7,547 nucleotides of DNA from CAUZEO01 sp963578625 (lineage in GTDB: Bacteria > Verrucomicrobiota > Kiritimatiellia > SLOV01): contig CAUZEO010000262.1 in NCBI GenBank assembly GCA_963578625.1, positions 1 through 7,547 of the forward strand, in the 5' to 3' direction. This document shows, one piece after another, positions 1-7,021 of this stretch (within the stretch, counting starts at the first letter, position 1; each line of letters starts with the position of its first letter). The notes beneath the pieces were generated by a model that made no database searches, was not told the origin of the DNA, and saw only the letters and a list, made by a program, of their open reading frames with translations. Made by a program: the position numbers and the translations under genes.

Positions 1-725
1 GCGTTCCCGGAAAACGAATCCGAAGCATCTCAAATTCTGGATCACGAAGCGGGCGATGTGATCGCGCAGGCTTTCGCCCCGGGCCGGGAGTTCGGAGTTT
101 TTTACTACCGGTACCCCGGGGAGGAATGCGGTCACATCCTATCCATTACCGAAAAGCACTGTCCTTGCGTAATCGGCGATGGAAAGAGGAATCTGGAACA
201 ACTGATTCTCGATGACGACCGCGCCGTATGCAGGGCCCGCTTCCACCTTCGAGCACACAGTGATCGTCTCTTCGACATCCCCGCCAGCGGCGAGAAGATC
301 CAACTGGTACAAGTGGGAACTCACACTGCCGCGGCGCCGTGTTCTTGAACGGGGGAGCCATTGAAACACCGGAACTCCTGCGCTCGATCGATACCATCAG
401 CGCAACGTATGATGGGTTCTACTTCGGCCGCTACGACATAAGGACACCATCCGTGGATGAGTTTCAAGCGGGTCGTAATTTCAAGATTGTCGAACTCAAC
501 GGCGTAACCTCGGAAGTGACGCATATCTACCAACCTGGATCGTCACCGAGGAACGCCTACCGGGACCTTCGCCGCCAGTGGCGAATCGCCTACGAGATCG
601 GCGCGCGAAATATCGAAAACGGGGCCATGCCTACAAAGATCAGGACCCTCCTCGCAATGACAGCGAAATTCAAGGAAACGAGGCACTGGCGCGAGGCACC
701 AAACTCCATACACAATCCCCTTTGA
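1..725 (+). pseudogene. ATP-grasp ligase-like protein, C-terminal part, frameshifted
   Basis: This is the C-terminal part of an ATP-grasp enzyme, a fold that activates a carboxylate with ATP and joins it to an amine or thiol. The exact substrate is unknown. The frame is open from base 1, so the start lies outside the window. Frame 1 runs through GREFGVFYYRYPGEE and ILSITEKHCP to a stop at 346-348. The rest is in frame 3: from 327 it reads CRGAVFLNGG, then GFYFGRYDIRT and FKIVELNGVTSE, ending at 723-725. VELNG matches the Glu-x-Asn metal-binding motif of ATP-grasp enzymes. The two halves join cleanly as VGTH/CRGAVFLNGG if the extra 'AC' at 325-326 is removed. The 5' fragment lacks the catalytic Glu/Asn segment, so as read no active enzyme is made. 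A sequencing error is the alternative. Family call is firm (about 0.85); functional loss is less certain. The next gene starts 76 bases downstream on the same strand. Confidence 0.8.
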
Positions 726-764
726 ATCAACAAGTTAAGCTTAATATCCAGATAAATATTCCCG

Positions 765-777
765 GCATGAATCATGC
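765..777. promoter_or_regulatory. Perfect palindrome, possible operator
   Basis: GCATGA-A-TCATGC is a perfect inverted repeat with 6-base arms around one central base. It lies in the 76-base gap before the membrane protein gene, 13 bases ahead of its ribosome binding site. The bases just upstream (735-760) are AT-rich and hold a second 10-base palindrome, TTAAGCTTAA at 735-744. The position and symmetry suit a repressor site overlapping a promoter or leader, but no regulator is encoded nearby and I cannot assign clear -35/-10 boxes. Confidence 0.35.
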
Positions 778-790
778 TACTCCAACAACC

Positions 791-795
791 GGAGG
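791..795 (+). promoter_or_regulatory. Shine-Dalgarno site fixing a GTG start at 802
   Basis: GGAGG sits six bases before the GTG at 802. This strong match at good spacing selects GTG over any downstream ATG for the membrane protein gene. Confidence 0.8.
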
Positions 796-801
796 ATTTG
801 C

Positions 802-1305
802 GTGAACCAAGAGATATCGAAATTGGAACACCCACTTCGAACAACAGCAGTCGTTGGATTCCTGTTTTTCGGGGGAATGGCCCTCGGCGTCGCCGCCGCC
901 CTGATCGTGGCGCCATCCAGCGCGATCGCGGTGTTCGTCGGGTTTCTGGCGCTCCCGCTGAGTTTCGGCCTGGGCATGTCGATGTGGTATAGCGTGGCCA
1001 ACGCGGAAATGCTGCAGAAGGTCGCCCGAGCCCTGGTGCAAAGCATGAAAAGGAACAGAAACCTCGCCGAGTCGTTGCGTGATGAACTTCGATCCTTTTA
1101 CCAAAGCCCGATTCAGGGCACGCGCGTCTTTCTGCCCGTGACTTTGATCATCACGTTCGCGTGCGGCGTCATCATTGCCTGCCTGCCGGCCGTACCGAAT
1201 ATGGATTCGGTGGTCATAGCATTCCTCACGATCGGTCTCGCATATAGCCTCCTGGTAACTTGGCTGGCGCGCCAGGGATACCTCCCGCAGCCAAAAAGTT
1301 CGTAA
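802..1305 (+). CDS. Small four-helix inner-membrane protein, unknown function
   Basis: A 167-residue hydrophobic protein that I do not recognise. Four membrane segments are visible at about residues 15-37, 41-63, 109-131 and 136-157, arranged as two helical hairpins. The loop between the hairpins (about 64-108) is charged and contains MKRNRNLAESLRDELRSFY, probably a cytoplasmic amphipathic helix. The N-terminus (HPLR) and the short C-terminal tail (LARQGYLPQPKSS) carry positive charges and are also likely cytoplasmic. No catalytic or metal-binding motif stands out. The GTG start is supported by GGAGG six bases upstream. The gene follows the broken ATP-grasp gene by 76 bases on the same strand and converges with the antiporter remnant, whose stop is at 1328. 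It could be read from the ATP-grasp transcript or from its own promoter near the palindrome at 765-777. Confidence is high that it is a real gene and low on role. Confidence 0.85.
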   Translation: MNQEISKLEHPLRTTAVVGFLFFGGMALGVAAALIVAPSSAIAVFVGFLALPLSFGLGMSMWYSVANAEMLQKVARALVQSMKRNRNLAESLRDELRSFYQSPIQGTRVFLPVTLIITFACGVIIACLPAVPNMDSVVIAFLTIGLAYSLLVTWLARQGYLPQPKSS

Positions 1306-1327
1306 CAACCTCACCCTGGTCTTTATC

Positions 1328-2510
1328 TTATGAGGGGTCTGATCGGACGGTCTTTCGACCGTACAAGATTGCAGCGGGAACCGCGGTCAATCCATGCGCA
1401 AAAACATTCAAAAGCACGGAGAATGTCATGGTGTTGAAGATCAGTTCTTCATGAGCCAGGTTCGCTTCCTCCAGGACCACCAGTCCGAAAAGAATGGACG
1501 CAATGCCCCGCGGTCCGAACCACGCAAGAAAGATCACCGTGGGCGGGCGCAGCTTTAACCCGGCCAGGCTCAAAGCCACGGAACGGTCAGGCTCAGCAAC
1601 GAATACAGGACCACTTCCAGCTCCAGATGCATGATCGCCGTGGGGGCCATGAGCGCGCCGAAGATCATGAACGTGAGCAGGGTGAGAAGCTGCCCTTCCG
1701 GCTCCGCAAATTCGTAGAGGCAATCACAGATTTCCCTCGCGGTGTTTCCCTCCGTCAATCCCGCGCAGAATGACACGATGAATCCATTGCCGCCGAGGAG
1801 CTCGGCGCCGGCGTATGCAAGCAGAGAGATGGCCAGCGCCGAAAGTTGCAGGCAGGAATGGCTCATAGACCCGGTGCGAACGCCCCACTGTACCAGCCGG
1901 GCTCCTACAAATCCGGTCATGACCCGGCCACCGGGCCGAGCACGACCTGTGATATAAAAAATTTCAGCCAGTAGGAGGTCGACTCGTTATGATCTCCGGC
2001 AGCGGCCAGTGAGAACGTGAGCAGGACGACCGGCAACGCAATGCCGTCGTTCAGTCCGCTTTCTATGTTCAGCGCTCTCCGAATTGGCTGCGGTACGCGC
2101 GGACTCGATGCCGCTGCCTGGCCCAGGGCCGCATCTGTCGGCGCAAAGATCGCTCCCAATACCCGCCAGCACGTCAAACACCACCGCGACGACAACCGCT
2201 CCAAGCAGAATCGTGAGAGGCAATCCGATCGCGAGTGGCCGCACAGGAATGGCATGATCCTTGAGAAGAGCCGGCAAAGAAATGCGGGAAGCGTCGGTGA
2301 AAAAAATCAGGATCAAGGTAAGTTCCGCAACGAGGTGAATCGCCGGGGATTCCAAATCCACCGGGAACACCCCGATCAGATGGTCGCACACCAAAACGCC
2401 GAACAGGACGAAGAGCATTGGGGGCGTAACCACCGTGCGTCCAACCGCCGGGAAACGACCCCGTAGGTCAGAAGGAACAAGGCAATGAGCGCGAATCCCG
2501 CCGTTTGCAC
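1328..2510 (-). pseudogene. CPA1/NhaP-type cation:proton antiporter, multiply frameshifted
   Basis: This is the remnant of a sodium (or potassium)/proton exchanger of the inner membrane. Read on the minus strand, its pieces lie in order: VQTAGFALIALFLLTYG (about 2510-2441); TPPMLFVLFGVLVCDHLIG to LTILLGAVVVAVVFDV (about 2439-2165); APTDAALGQ, NIESGLNDGIALP to QVVLGPVAG (about 2160-1924); MTGFVGARLVQWG to LYSLLSLTV (about 1920-1578); VALSLAGLKLRPP and WFGPRGIASILFG to the TAA at 1328-1330. ESGLNDG carries the Asn-Asp pair used for ion/proton exchange in CPA1 (Asp codon 2046-2048), and W-F-G-P-R-G is typical of NhaP relatives. Breaks lie near 2440, 2160, 1922 and 1578. Nearly the whole family length (about 390 of roughly 400 or more residues) survives, so decay is recent. 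The true start is unclear; GTG at 2508-2510 is the best visible candidate, preceded by only a weak GGAAC. It is divergent from the DNA glycosylase gene. Confidence 0.85.
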
Positions 2511-2619
2511 GTTTAATGAGTTCCCAGTGAGTTCCGCAATCGGGCACCACGGAAGAATTTTGGTGGTTCCCACCCTAGAAACAGATAGTATGTCAGGTTG
2601 CCCCACAATACAATGGCAG

Positions 2620-3342
2620 ATGACAAATCCTCTCCAGCGCGCCGCGAAAAAATTGGCCCGGGATGTAGATTCCCTGGTTTTCTCCTCCCCGGTAACCCAC
2701 GTGTACAACCCTCTCGTTTATGCGTGGCGCATGCATGCCGCGTACCTCGGGGCGTACGGAGAGGGAACAAAGCGGATCCTCTTTCTCGGCATGAACCCGG
2801 GGCCCTGGGGAATGGCCCAGACCGGCGTCCCCTTCGGCGAAGTCGCGGTGGTTCGGGACTGGATGAAACTCAGTGCTCCGGTTCGCCGACCGACCATCGA
2901 ACATCCGAAACGACCGGTTGAGGGCTTGTCCTGTGCGCGATCGGAGGTGAGCGGTAAGCGATTGTGGGGACTGTTTGCCGAAAAGTTCGATACCCCGGAA
3001 GGATTCTTTCGCGACCACCTTGTGGTGAACTACTGCCCCCTGGTCTTCATGGCAGAAACCGGCCGAAACATTACGCCGGACAAACTTTCCGCGCTGGAAA
3101 CCGAGGCACTCCGGGGGTCCTGCGACCGACATCTACGCGCGGTCGTGAAGTGCACGAACCCGAAATGGATCGTAGCCGTGGGAGCATTTGCGGAGGCGCG
3201 CATCCGCGCAGTTCTCGATCAGGAGCACTATTCAATAGGACGCATCCTTCACCCCTCCCCGGCGAGTCCGCTTGCAAACAAAGACTGGGCAGGCACTGCA
3301 AACCGGCAGATGGTCGAGCAGGGCATCTGGGAAGAAAGATAA
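2620..3342 (+). CDS. SMUG1-family uracil-DNA glycosylase
   Basis: A family-3 (SMUG1) DNA glycosylase that removes uracil, and in bacterial members studied also xanthine, from DNA to begin base excision repair in the cytoplasm. With the ATG at 2620 it has 240 residues. Motif 1, GMNPGPWGMAQTGVPFG (57-73), carries catalytic-region Asn59. NYCPL (137-141) matches the base-reading Asn of human SMUG1 (HNLCPL). Motif 2, HPSPASPLANK (211-221), carries His211, followed by the helix that wedges the DNA open. GLSCARSEVSGKRLW (102-116) also matches SMUG1. All key residues are present. An in-frame ATG at 2590 (250 residues) is possible. One at 2485 would add 45 residues with no family similarity and overlap the antiporter remnant. 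None of these starts has a strong Shine-Dalgarno, so 2620 rests on family length and motif numbering close to that of the Geobacter enzyme. The gene ends 25 bases before the convergent Sel1-protein gene. Confidence 0.93.
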   Translation: MTNPLQRAAKKLARDVDSLVFSSPVTHVYNPLVYAWRMHAAYLGAYGEGTKRILFLGMNPGPWGMAQTGVPFGEVAVVRDWMKLSAPVRRPTIEHPKRPVEGLSCARSEVSGKRLWGLFAEKFDTPEGFFRDHLVVNYCPLVFMAETGRNITPDKLSALETEALRGSCDRHLRAVVKCTNPKWIVAVGAFAEARIRAVLDQEHYSIGRILHPSPASPLANKDWAGTANRQMVEQGIWEER

Positions 3343-3367
3343 GGGAACTTTCGCCAACTCCGGGAGG

Positions 3368-5230
3368 TCACGGACCTGGGTACGAAGAACCGGCACCGGC
3401 ATCCTTATTTCCTTTGCCGTATTCGAAAAAAGTAATGTAGTTCAATTCACTTCCGTATTGCGACAGAGCCCGTCCGTGCTCTTCCCGCTCTCTGTCGATC
3501 GCCCGCATCGCGTTCTCCTGGCGGCGGTGGGCATTTGCGTGCCGAAGTAAATCTTTCCTCAGGAATTCGCGCGAAGGCCCGTAGCCCGACTGGGAGGATC
3601 TCTTGACCCAGGCGAGGCCCAGGTTTTCGTCCGCGTCCACGCCAAGCCCGTCGTAATAGAGCTTTCCCAGGTTGTACTGGGCAATAGGGTCACCGCCCCG
3701 CGCAGCAAGCCGGAGATACAGGAATGCCAGCGCGTAGTCACTCTGACCGCTCGGCGAATCCATGTGGGACAAACCCGTGTCGCGCAGATCCTCCGGCTCG
3801 CCCGCGCTCTGGAGTCCGATCGAGCGGAGCGCGGGCGATGGGTCAAAATCGCCGACGTCCTGGCCAAGGCCGGTCAAAACTTCTTCCAGTTTTATCTGTG
3901 CAAGCACCTTTCGAAAATCACGGTCCAGCTGGGTGCGCGAATCCACATCCATGTCCTCGAAAATCACGGAGTCATCACGGCCTTCGTCCGTCAAAATCAC
4001 TCCCACCGGGGACACTTCCTTGAGTTCTCCTCTAACTACAACGCCATTGTTCTTGCGGACCTCTACCGTATCACCGGGCACCAGTGGCGGTTGGGTATCA
4101 TTCATTTCCGACTGGACGCTATCCTCGAGCCAGCGCACGAGTGAACGCAATCCATCAACGTGCCCGTCCCGCGATGCGCGCATGAAATTCAGGTATGCGC
4201 CTTCGATATCCGGCTCCGTATCCTCGCGCGTGATCAGGATCATTCCTATTTCGCTCAGCGCTTCGGAATATCCGGCATTCACGGCGGAGCGGAACCAGTC
4301 CAAGGCTTCTTCGGTGGGATCCGCCGCGGGAAGTTCTCCTCGAAGGGTAAGCCGCCCCATTTCGAGCTGGGCGGCACCTTGGCCTCGATCCGCCGCGCTG
4401 CGTAGCCAGCTCATGCAATCAGGACAATCTTCCACGGTGAAATCGCCGTCGGTCACCAGGAGCGCTGCCGCCACTTGCGCCGGCACTACGCCGGATTCGC
4501 CGGCCTTCAGGAAATATCCGAACGCTTTTTGCGGGTTCCGCGGCACCCAGGTGCCCTGCTGATAGAGCTCGCCCAGCCTGTACAGGGACGGACCATAATC
4601 CTTCGCCGCGGAGGCGCGGTACGTATGCACCGCATCCTTCATAATCTGCCGGCTCTCTTCTTTGTCTGCCTTGCGCAACGCCTCCCGTTCGAAATTCTGC
4701 GCTTTGACATAGAGTCTCTCCCCCTCGCTCAGCGGAGGCGCTTCGGATTTCGGCTCCTCAGCCGGTGCCGCGGCGGGCGGAACCGCAGAATCCTCCTCCG
4801 GCTTCTCCCGGCCATCCGGCCCGAAGAGGCTGACTTCGGTTGGAGTCGGTGGCACATCCTCAACCGGGTGGGCCGGGAACACGGAATTCTCGGGGACGAC
4901 CGGGTTCGCGAGCTGAGGCGGTTCCACAGTCTCCATCGGCGGACCTTCGACGATCTCGCTCTCAGGGGACGAATCGGTCTGGTCAAAGAGTAAATACGCC
5001 GCGGTCAGCCCGATGAATCCCATAATGCAAATCAGCCCCACGAGAAACATCACTTCACGGGTTGTGTTCGATGGACCGGGTTGCGAACCAAGCTTCCGAA
5101 GATCGGCACCGCATACTTTGCAGCTCTTCGCCTTGGACGGCAGCGGTGTCTCGCAATCAGGACATTTCCGAAAGGACAATGCGCTGGCGGATAGTTTGAT
5201 TTTTTTTTCAGATCTTCTCATCGATTCCAT
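3368..5230 (-). CDS. Zinc-ribbon, single-pass membrane protein with Sel1-like repeats
   Basis: A 620-residue protein of unknown specific role. CPDC at 23-26 and CKVCG at 37-41 form a short zinc ribbon. One membrane helix spans about 60-82, followed by an acidic, proline-rich linker (83-170). Sel1/TPR-type helical repeats cover about 195-370 (for example SLYRLGELYQQGTWVPRN and AAQLEMGRLTLRGELPAAD) and resume at about 498-560 (AQYNLGKLYYDGLGVDADEN). Between them, about 383-430 (GDTVEVRKNNGVVVRGELKE then VGVILTDEGRDDSVIFEDMD) looks like a small beta barrel of SH3 or Sm-like type. The most likely topology puts the ribbon in the cytoplasm and the repeats in the periplasm. Sel1 repeats bind proteins, so a scaffold or envelope-signalling role is a guess. 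A second CPDC at 269-272 lies inside a repeat. An in-frame stop directly precedes the ATG at 5230; the ATG three codons later (5221) is the alternative start. Neither has a strong Shine-Dalgarno. The xylulokinase gene lies 184 bases upstream on the same strand. Confidence 0.9.
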   Translation of the reverse strand: MESMRRSEKKIKLSASALSFRKCPDCETPLPSKAKSCKVCGADLRKLGSQPGPSNTTREVMFLVGLICIMGFIGLTAAYLLFDQTDSSPESEIVEGPPMETVEPPQLANPVVPENSVFPAHPVEDVPPTPTEVSLFGPDGREKPEEDSAVPPAAAPAEEPKSEAPPLSEGERLYVKAQNFEREALRKADKEESRQIMKDAVHTYRASAAKDYGPSLYRLGELYQQGTWVPRNPQKAFGYFLKAGESGVVPAQVAAALLVTDGDFTVEDCPDCMSWLRSAADRGQGAAQLEMGRLTLRGELPAADPTEEALDWFRSAVNAGYSEALSEIGMILITREDTEPDIEGAYLNFMRASRDGHVDGLRSLVRWLEDSVQSEMNDTQPPLVPGDTVEVRKNNGVVVRGELKEVSPVGVILTDEGRDDSVIFEDMDVDSRTQLDRDFRKVLAQIKLEEVLTGLGQDVGDFDPSPALRSIGLQSAGEPEDLRDTGLSHMDSPSGQSDYALAFLYLRLAARGGDPIAQYNLGKLYYDGLGVDADENLGLAWVKRSSQSGYGPSREFLRKDLLRHANAHRRQENAMRAIDREREEHGRALSQYGSELNYITFFEYGKGNKDAGAGSSYPGP

Positions 5231-5414
5231 CTAAGCAAGGCTATTAAAAACGTTCAGTTACAATTGGTTTGGGAGGCTTGTAACACCTCGACCCGATGGG
5301 GAATGCATTCTAACGAGCAAATCGAAGGCCATCAAGTATTTCCGTAACCCTGAATCATTCGCGCCCCAAAGGATAAAAAAGAATCGACGCTCTTAACTTG
5401 TTGCATTGCAGCAA
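5231..5414. other. Intergenic gap between xylulokinase and Sel1-protein genes
   Basis: These 184 bases separate two minus-strand genes. They are less GC-rich than the coding regions. GAATGCATTC at 5301-5310 is a perfect 10-base palindrome about 70 bases upstream of the Sel1-protein start, a possible regulator site. GTTGC/GCAAC (5400-5404 with 5411-5415) makes a 5-base stem over the xylulokinase stop codon, but no T-run follows on the minus strand, so it is weak as a terminator. I see no open reading frame of substance and no clear -35/-10 pair. The gap length suggests the Sel1-protein gene has its own promoter. Confidence 0.4.
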
Positions 5415-6980
5415 CTAACGAATACTATTCTTCTCGAAATCGCGATACGATTCCACCTGTCGATCGTAGCGCTTTTGCATATTCGAATCTGGCATGATCG
5501 TGAAGTCGGCCACAGGGTCAGTGAAATCGGCAACCAGAGCCTTCCATTCCGGGGCTTCCCCTTTCCATTTGAAAAATCCATGAGCGGCGCGCAAGGCAGC
5601 CCCCAGCGCCGCGCTGTTGGAAACGTCCGAACGGCATACCGGGCACCCCTGTACATCGGCCATGATCTGAAGAATCTCGAGGTTTGCCGATGCGCCTCCG
5701 GTCGCGTAAATCCGGGTCGGCCGGATACCCATCCATTCCGAATGTATTCGCATGGAAATCATCTGTGCCTCCACGACCGCCCGACAATTCCCGGGGCCGT
5801 CGGACTCGTCCAGGCCGCGTCGGTGCGCTCCCGGGACCACGACGCGCGGAACAATCTCCGGCTCAAACCAGGGGAGCATCATCTTGCCGTCATTTCCCGG
5901 AGGCGTCGCCCGTAGCGCCTCGGAAAACCCTGCCCAGTCCAATTGATGCGCATCGCGGATCTTCTCCCGCGCCAGGGAGCCGTTTTTGAAACAGATCAGC
6001 GTCATGTAATCACCGGTGGGGGATCCGAAGACATGGCCTTCCCCCTGCGGATCAGTGCTGCACATCGCCATCGTTCCGAAATAGGTGTCGCTGGTCCCCA
6101 GGCTGATGGCGACCCTTCCGGGTTCGACCAGGCCGACACCGGCCACGCTATTGGGATTGTCGCCGGACCATGTGATGACCCGTGTACGGGCATGAAACCC
6201 GTATTTTTCCACGAAATAGCCCGCGATGGCCCCCAGGTCCGTCCAAGGCTCGACCAAGGGCGGGAGTCGGCCGCTGAGCCCGGGCGCGGTGGCTTGAAGG
6301 GCCCTCGAATACCAGCATTTGTCGCGGATATCCATCAAGTTCATGCCGGCGCCGTCGCCGTGGTCAATCGGCGCGATCCTACCTGCAAGGATTGACGCCA
6401 TGAACGAACTCACCAGCCCGATGTGCGCCGTCGCCGCGTATGCCTCCGCGTCTGTCTGGTAGAATTTCCGGATTTGGGGGCCGGTAAAGCGCTCGAAAGT
6501 TGACGAGCCGGTGGCTTCGGCAGTGGCGGCGGCTCCGCCCAGCGAACTGCAAATCTCTTCGCACTGCGAACTCGTTGAAGAGTCCATCCAGATCGGGGAG
6601 GTCGCGCGGGAGAAGCAGGGTCGAAGCTGTTCCGCAAGGGGCAGCACCGGGGTCAGACCGGACAGGCGGGAGTCCGCTTCCTCATTCAAATAAACGGATC
6701 CGTGCTGCTGTCCCGAGCCCGAGACAGCCGCGATTTCGCCCAATTCGACCCCGTCGGAGCGCAGGTTTGCAAGCAGCAGGTCAAGCGCCTCCACCCACAA
6801 AGCGGGGGGCGCATGGACGACCGTCGGATCGTCATCTCGAAGCACGCCGTTGGCCGTGCCGTATTCCGACAGATCCTGATCGAAGACAACCGACGCCTCA
6901 TGAATAATCTGCCGTGTATCGGTATCGATCAGAATCGCGGTCAAGCTCTGGGTGCTTGAATCGAGTCCTAGGAAAATCAT
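5415..6980 (-). CDS. xylB: Xylulokinase (FGGY family), eukaryotic-like type
   Basis: A sugar kinase that phosphorylates D-xylulose with ATP to give D-xylulose 5-phosphate, feeding the pentose phosphate pathway from xylose in the cytoplasm. At 521 residues it has full FGGY length. Visible motifs are GLDSSTQS (5-12) at the N-terminal ATPase lobe, GSGQQHGSVY (88-97), WMDSST (131-136), FTGPQIRKFYQ (165-175), SGDNPNSVAG (272-281) with probable catalytic base Asp274, SLGTSDTYFG (293-302), CFKNGSLAREKIRD (330-343) and ATGGAS (426-431). DQDLSEYGTANGV, FKNGS-REKIR and GQQHGSVY match animal XYLB better than the shorter E. coli XylB, so substrate choice may differ slightly; a related ketose is possible. 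The ATG at 6978-6980 has GAGG four bases upstream. No xylose isomerase or transporter gene is in the window. It is divergent from the 99-residue protein gene across 93 bases. Confidence 0.92.
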   Translation of the reverse strand: MIFLGLDSSTQSLTAILIDTDTRQIIHEASVVFDQDLSEYGTANGVLRDDDPTVVHAPPALWVEALDLLLANLRSDGVELGEIAAVSGSGQQHGSVYLNEEADSRLSGLTPVLPLAEQLRPCFSRATSPIWMDSSTSSQCEEICSSLGGAAATAEATGSSTFERFTGPQIRKFYQTDAEAYAATAHIGLVSSFMASILAGRIAPIDHGDGAGMNLMDIRDKCWYSRALQATAPGLSGRLPPLVEPWTDLGAIAGYFVEKYGFHARTRVITWSGDNPNSVAGVGLVEPGRVAISLGTSDTYFGTMAMCSTDPQGEGHVFGSPTGDYMTLICFKNGSLAREKIRDAHQLDWAGFSEALRATPPGNDGKMMLPWFEPEIVPRVVVPGAHRRGLDESDGPGNCRAVVEAQMISMRIHSEWMGIRPTRIYATGGASANLEILQIMADVQGCPVCRSDVSNSAALGAALRAAHGFFKWKGEAPEWKALVADFTDPVADFTIMPDSNMQKRYDRQVESYRDFEKNSIR

Positions 6981-7021
6981 GCGTCCTCAGGTAACATCTT
7001 TCATACTAGGTCAAATGCCGA

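Noticed and set aside
772..1314. A 180-codon open frame on the minus strand opposite the four-helix membrane protein
   Set aside because: Its product is rich in Arg, His, Gln and Asp with no domain pattern. The plus-strand frame has membrane helices and a strong ribosome binding site.
2560..2591. TTGGTG and TAGTAT as a promoter for SMUG1
   Set aside because: The spacer is 20 bases, too long for a normal sigma-70 promoter, and both boxes are imperfect.
2485..2619. An N-terminal extension of the SMUG1 protein from the ATG at 2485
   Set aside because: The 45 extra residues do not resemble the family and would overlap the antiporter coding region. The 240-residue form fits bacterial SMUG1 length.
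2593..3132. A 179-codon minus-strand frame opposite the SMUG1 gene
   Set aside because: No recognisable motif; the plus strand carries all SMUG1 signatures.
3365..3377. AGGTC-ACG-GACCT hairpin between the convergent SMUG1 and Sel1-protein genes as a terminator
   Set aside because: The 5-base stem lies mostly inside the Sel1-protein coding end and has no following T-tract in either direction.
3762..4562. A 266-codon plus-strand open frame inside the Sel1-protein gene
   Set aside because: It is a Ser/Arg/Pro-rich product of an opposite-strand frame in GC-rich coding DNA. The minus-strand protein shows clear repeats, ribbon and membrane helix.
5400..5415. GTTGC/GCAAC hairpin as the xylulokinase terminator
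   Set aside because: The stem is only five bases with no T-run on the minus strand; noted in the gap entry only.
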